Positions 63,547-64,000 of a stretch of DNA of 64,000 bases are shown here, piece after piece. Source of the stretch: Rhodothermales bacterium. Its GTDB lineage: Bacteria > Bacteroidota > Rhodothermia > Rhodothermales > UBA10348. Each line of letters opens with the position of its first letter. Position 1 is the first letter of the stretch. The position numbers and the translations under genes are program-made. A model generated the notes under the pieces. That model had not been told where the DNA came from. It saw nothing but the letters and a program-made list of their open reading frames with translations, and did no database searches. The stretch covers positions 158,257 through 222,256 of the forward strand of contig JAVJVN010000009.1 of assembly GCA_040221055.1 (NCBI GenBank), read 5' to 3'.

Positions 63547-64000
63547 ATGAACACTTCCCATCCAGGTACGACCGCATCCACCCCGCTTGTCGGCATTGCC
63601 ATGGGCAGTCAATCGGACTGGCCGACCATGGAGGCGGCAGCCGACATATTGAAGGACTTCGGCATCCCGTTCGAGGCCCGCGTTCTCTCGGCACATCGCA
63701 CGCCGGACAAAATGACGGAATGGGCCCAGAAAGCCCGTGAACGAGGAATGCGTGTCATCATAGCCGGCGCAGGCGGTGCTGCCCACTTGCCCGGCATGAT
63801 TGCCGCGTCCACGGTCCTACCCGTCATCGGTGTTCCGGTTGAAACCCGGAGCTTGAAGGGTCTGGACTCCCTGCTCTCCATTGTACAGATGCCCGGCGGA
63901 GTCCCTGTGGCCACGGTGGCTATCGGCAATGCGAAAAACGCTGCGCTGCTGGCCGTCCAGATCCTGGGGGCCGGCCAGGAACACCATCTGGATGCCATGG
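63547..64000 (+). CDS. purE: N5-CAIR mutase, catalytic subunit (partial, runs off the window)
   Basis: 151 codons of PurE are visible before the window ends; class I PurE is about 160-170 residues, so nearly all is present. [16 protein letters not shown], the loop [10 protein letters not shown] with the catalytic His, and [19 protein letters not shown] are intact, as is [24 protein letters not shown]. It converts N5-CAIR from PurK into CAIR. The start ATG 63547 is 2 bp after the purK stop. Confidence 0.95.
   Translation, partial: MNTSHPGTTASTPLVGIAMGSQSDWPTMEAAADILKDFGIPFEARVLSAHRTPDKMTEWAQKARERGMRVIIAGAGGAAHLPGMIAASTVLPVIGVPVETRSLKGLDSLLSIVQMPGGVPVATVAIGNAKNAALLAVQILGAGQEHHLDAM

Overview
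The window is a gene-dense, GC-rich bacterial chromosome segment with no phage, CRISPR array, rRNA or tRNA that I could recognise. The gene content points to a Gram-negative of the Bacteroidota/Rhodothermota side (Rhodothermales-like). It has BamA with two OmpH/Skp chaperones, a Bacteroidota-type LptD, a TonB-dependent receptor, a single-domain starch-synthase-like protein next to a lipoprotein, a DUF3467 protein, a DUF4175 protein and a secreted 'asparagine synthetase B-like' protein. Lineage is inferred from families and gene order, not from a marker search.

Layout. 48-2402 is a secreted pullulanase-type glycosidase. 2399-11664 (minus) is one long envelope and cofactor cluster, transcribed dxr-rseP-uppS-bamA-ompH-ompH-panB-surE-osmC. 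11719-18055 (plus) runs TPR protein, GATase-like secreted protein, acyl-CoA thioesterase, small outer-membrane protein, RmlD-like reductase, serS. 18122-20155 (minus) is a long acyl-CoA dehydrogenase. 20337-21520 (plus) is pyrF plus an ABM-domain protein. 21503-24798 (minus) is glgC translationally coupled to a TonB receptor. 24885-28283 is a giant DUF4175 coiled-coil membrane protein, meeting a DCC thioredoxin-like gene tail to tail. 28864-33584 (plus) is a truncated GT5 protein, lipoprotein, outer-membrane beta-barrel and TPR protein, followed by a strong terminator. 33685-39163 (plus) is eno-ftsB-ROK kinase-lptD-BON protein. 39161-39431 is a structured inverted-repeat element. 39429-41604 (minus) is sucC plus an orphan ABC ATPase. 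41719-42804 is an LptF/G permease. 42831-44530 (minus) is cbs plus DUF3467. 44578-48602 (plus) is a hybrid histidine kinase and lon. 48589-51865 (minus) is ppdK plus two small unknown genes behind a perfect hairpin. 52062-54722 is topA. 54762-56296 (minus) is two related small membrane proteins plus rsgA. 56339-57550 (minus) is a glutaryl-CoA dehydrogenase. 57685 to the window end (plus) is tyrA-gcvT-ftsK-purK-purE, with purE cut by the edge.

How it fits together. Much of the window builds the outer membrane: BamA, OmpH, LptD, LptF/G, RseP, UppS and FtsB. The rest is core metabolism (pantothenate, isoprenoid, purine, pyrimidine, tyrosine, C1, TCA, glycolysis and storage glucan) and DNA handling (TopA, FtsK).

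The least ordinary items are the following. A 271-bp element between two convergent genes can fold into a closing stem plus two long hairpins; nearly all its imperfect pairs are G-U on the plus strand, and one of its ends recurs alone between serS and the acyl-CoA dehydrogenase. A perfect 14-bp hairpin abuts a start codon downstream of ppdK. Two enzymes lack family-defining residues: a ROK kinase without its zinc cysteines and a histidine kinase without the G1-box aspartate. The single-domain GT5 protein lacks its substrate loop. A tandem pair of small membrane proteins shares a DGSL-x-TSEL motif. Start codons were chosen by hand where the longest open frame ran past a signal peptide or family start.
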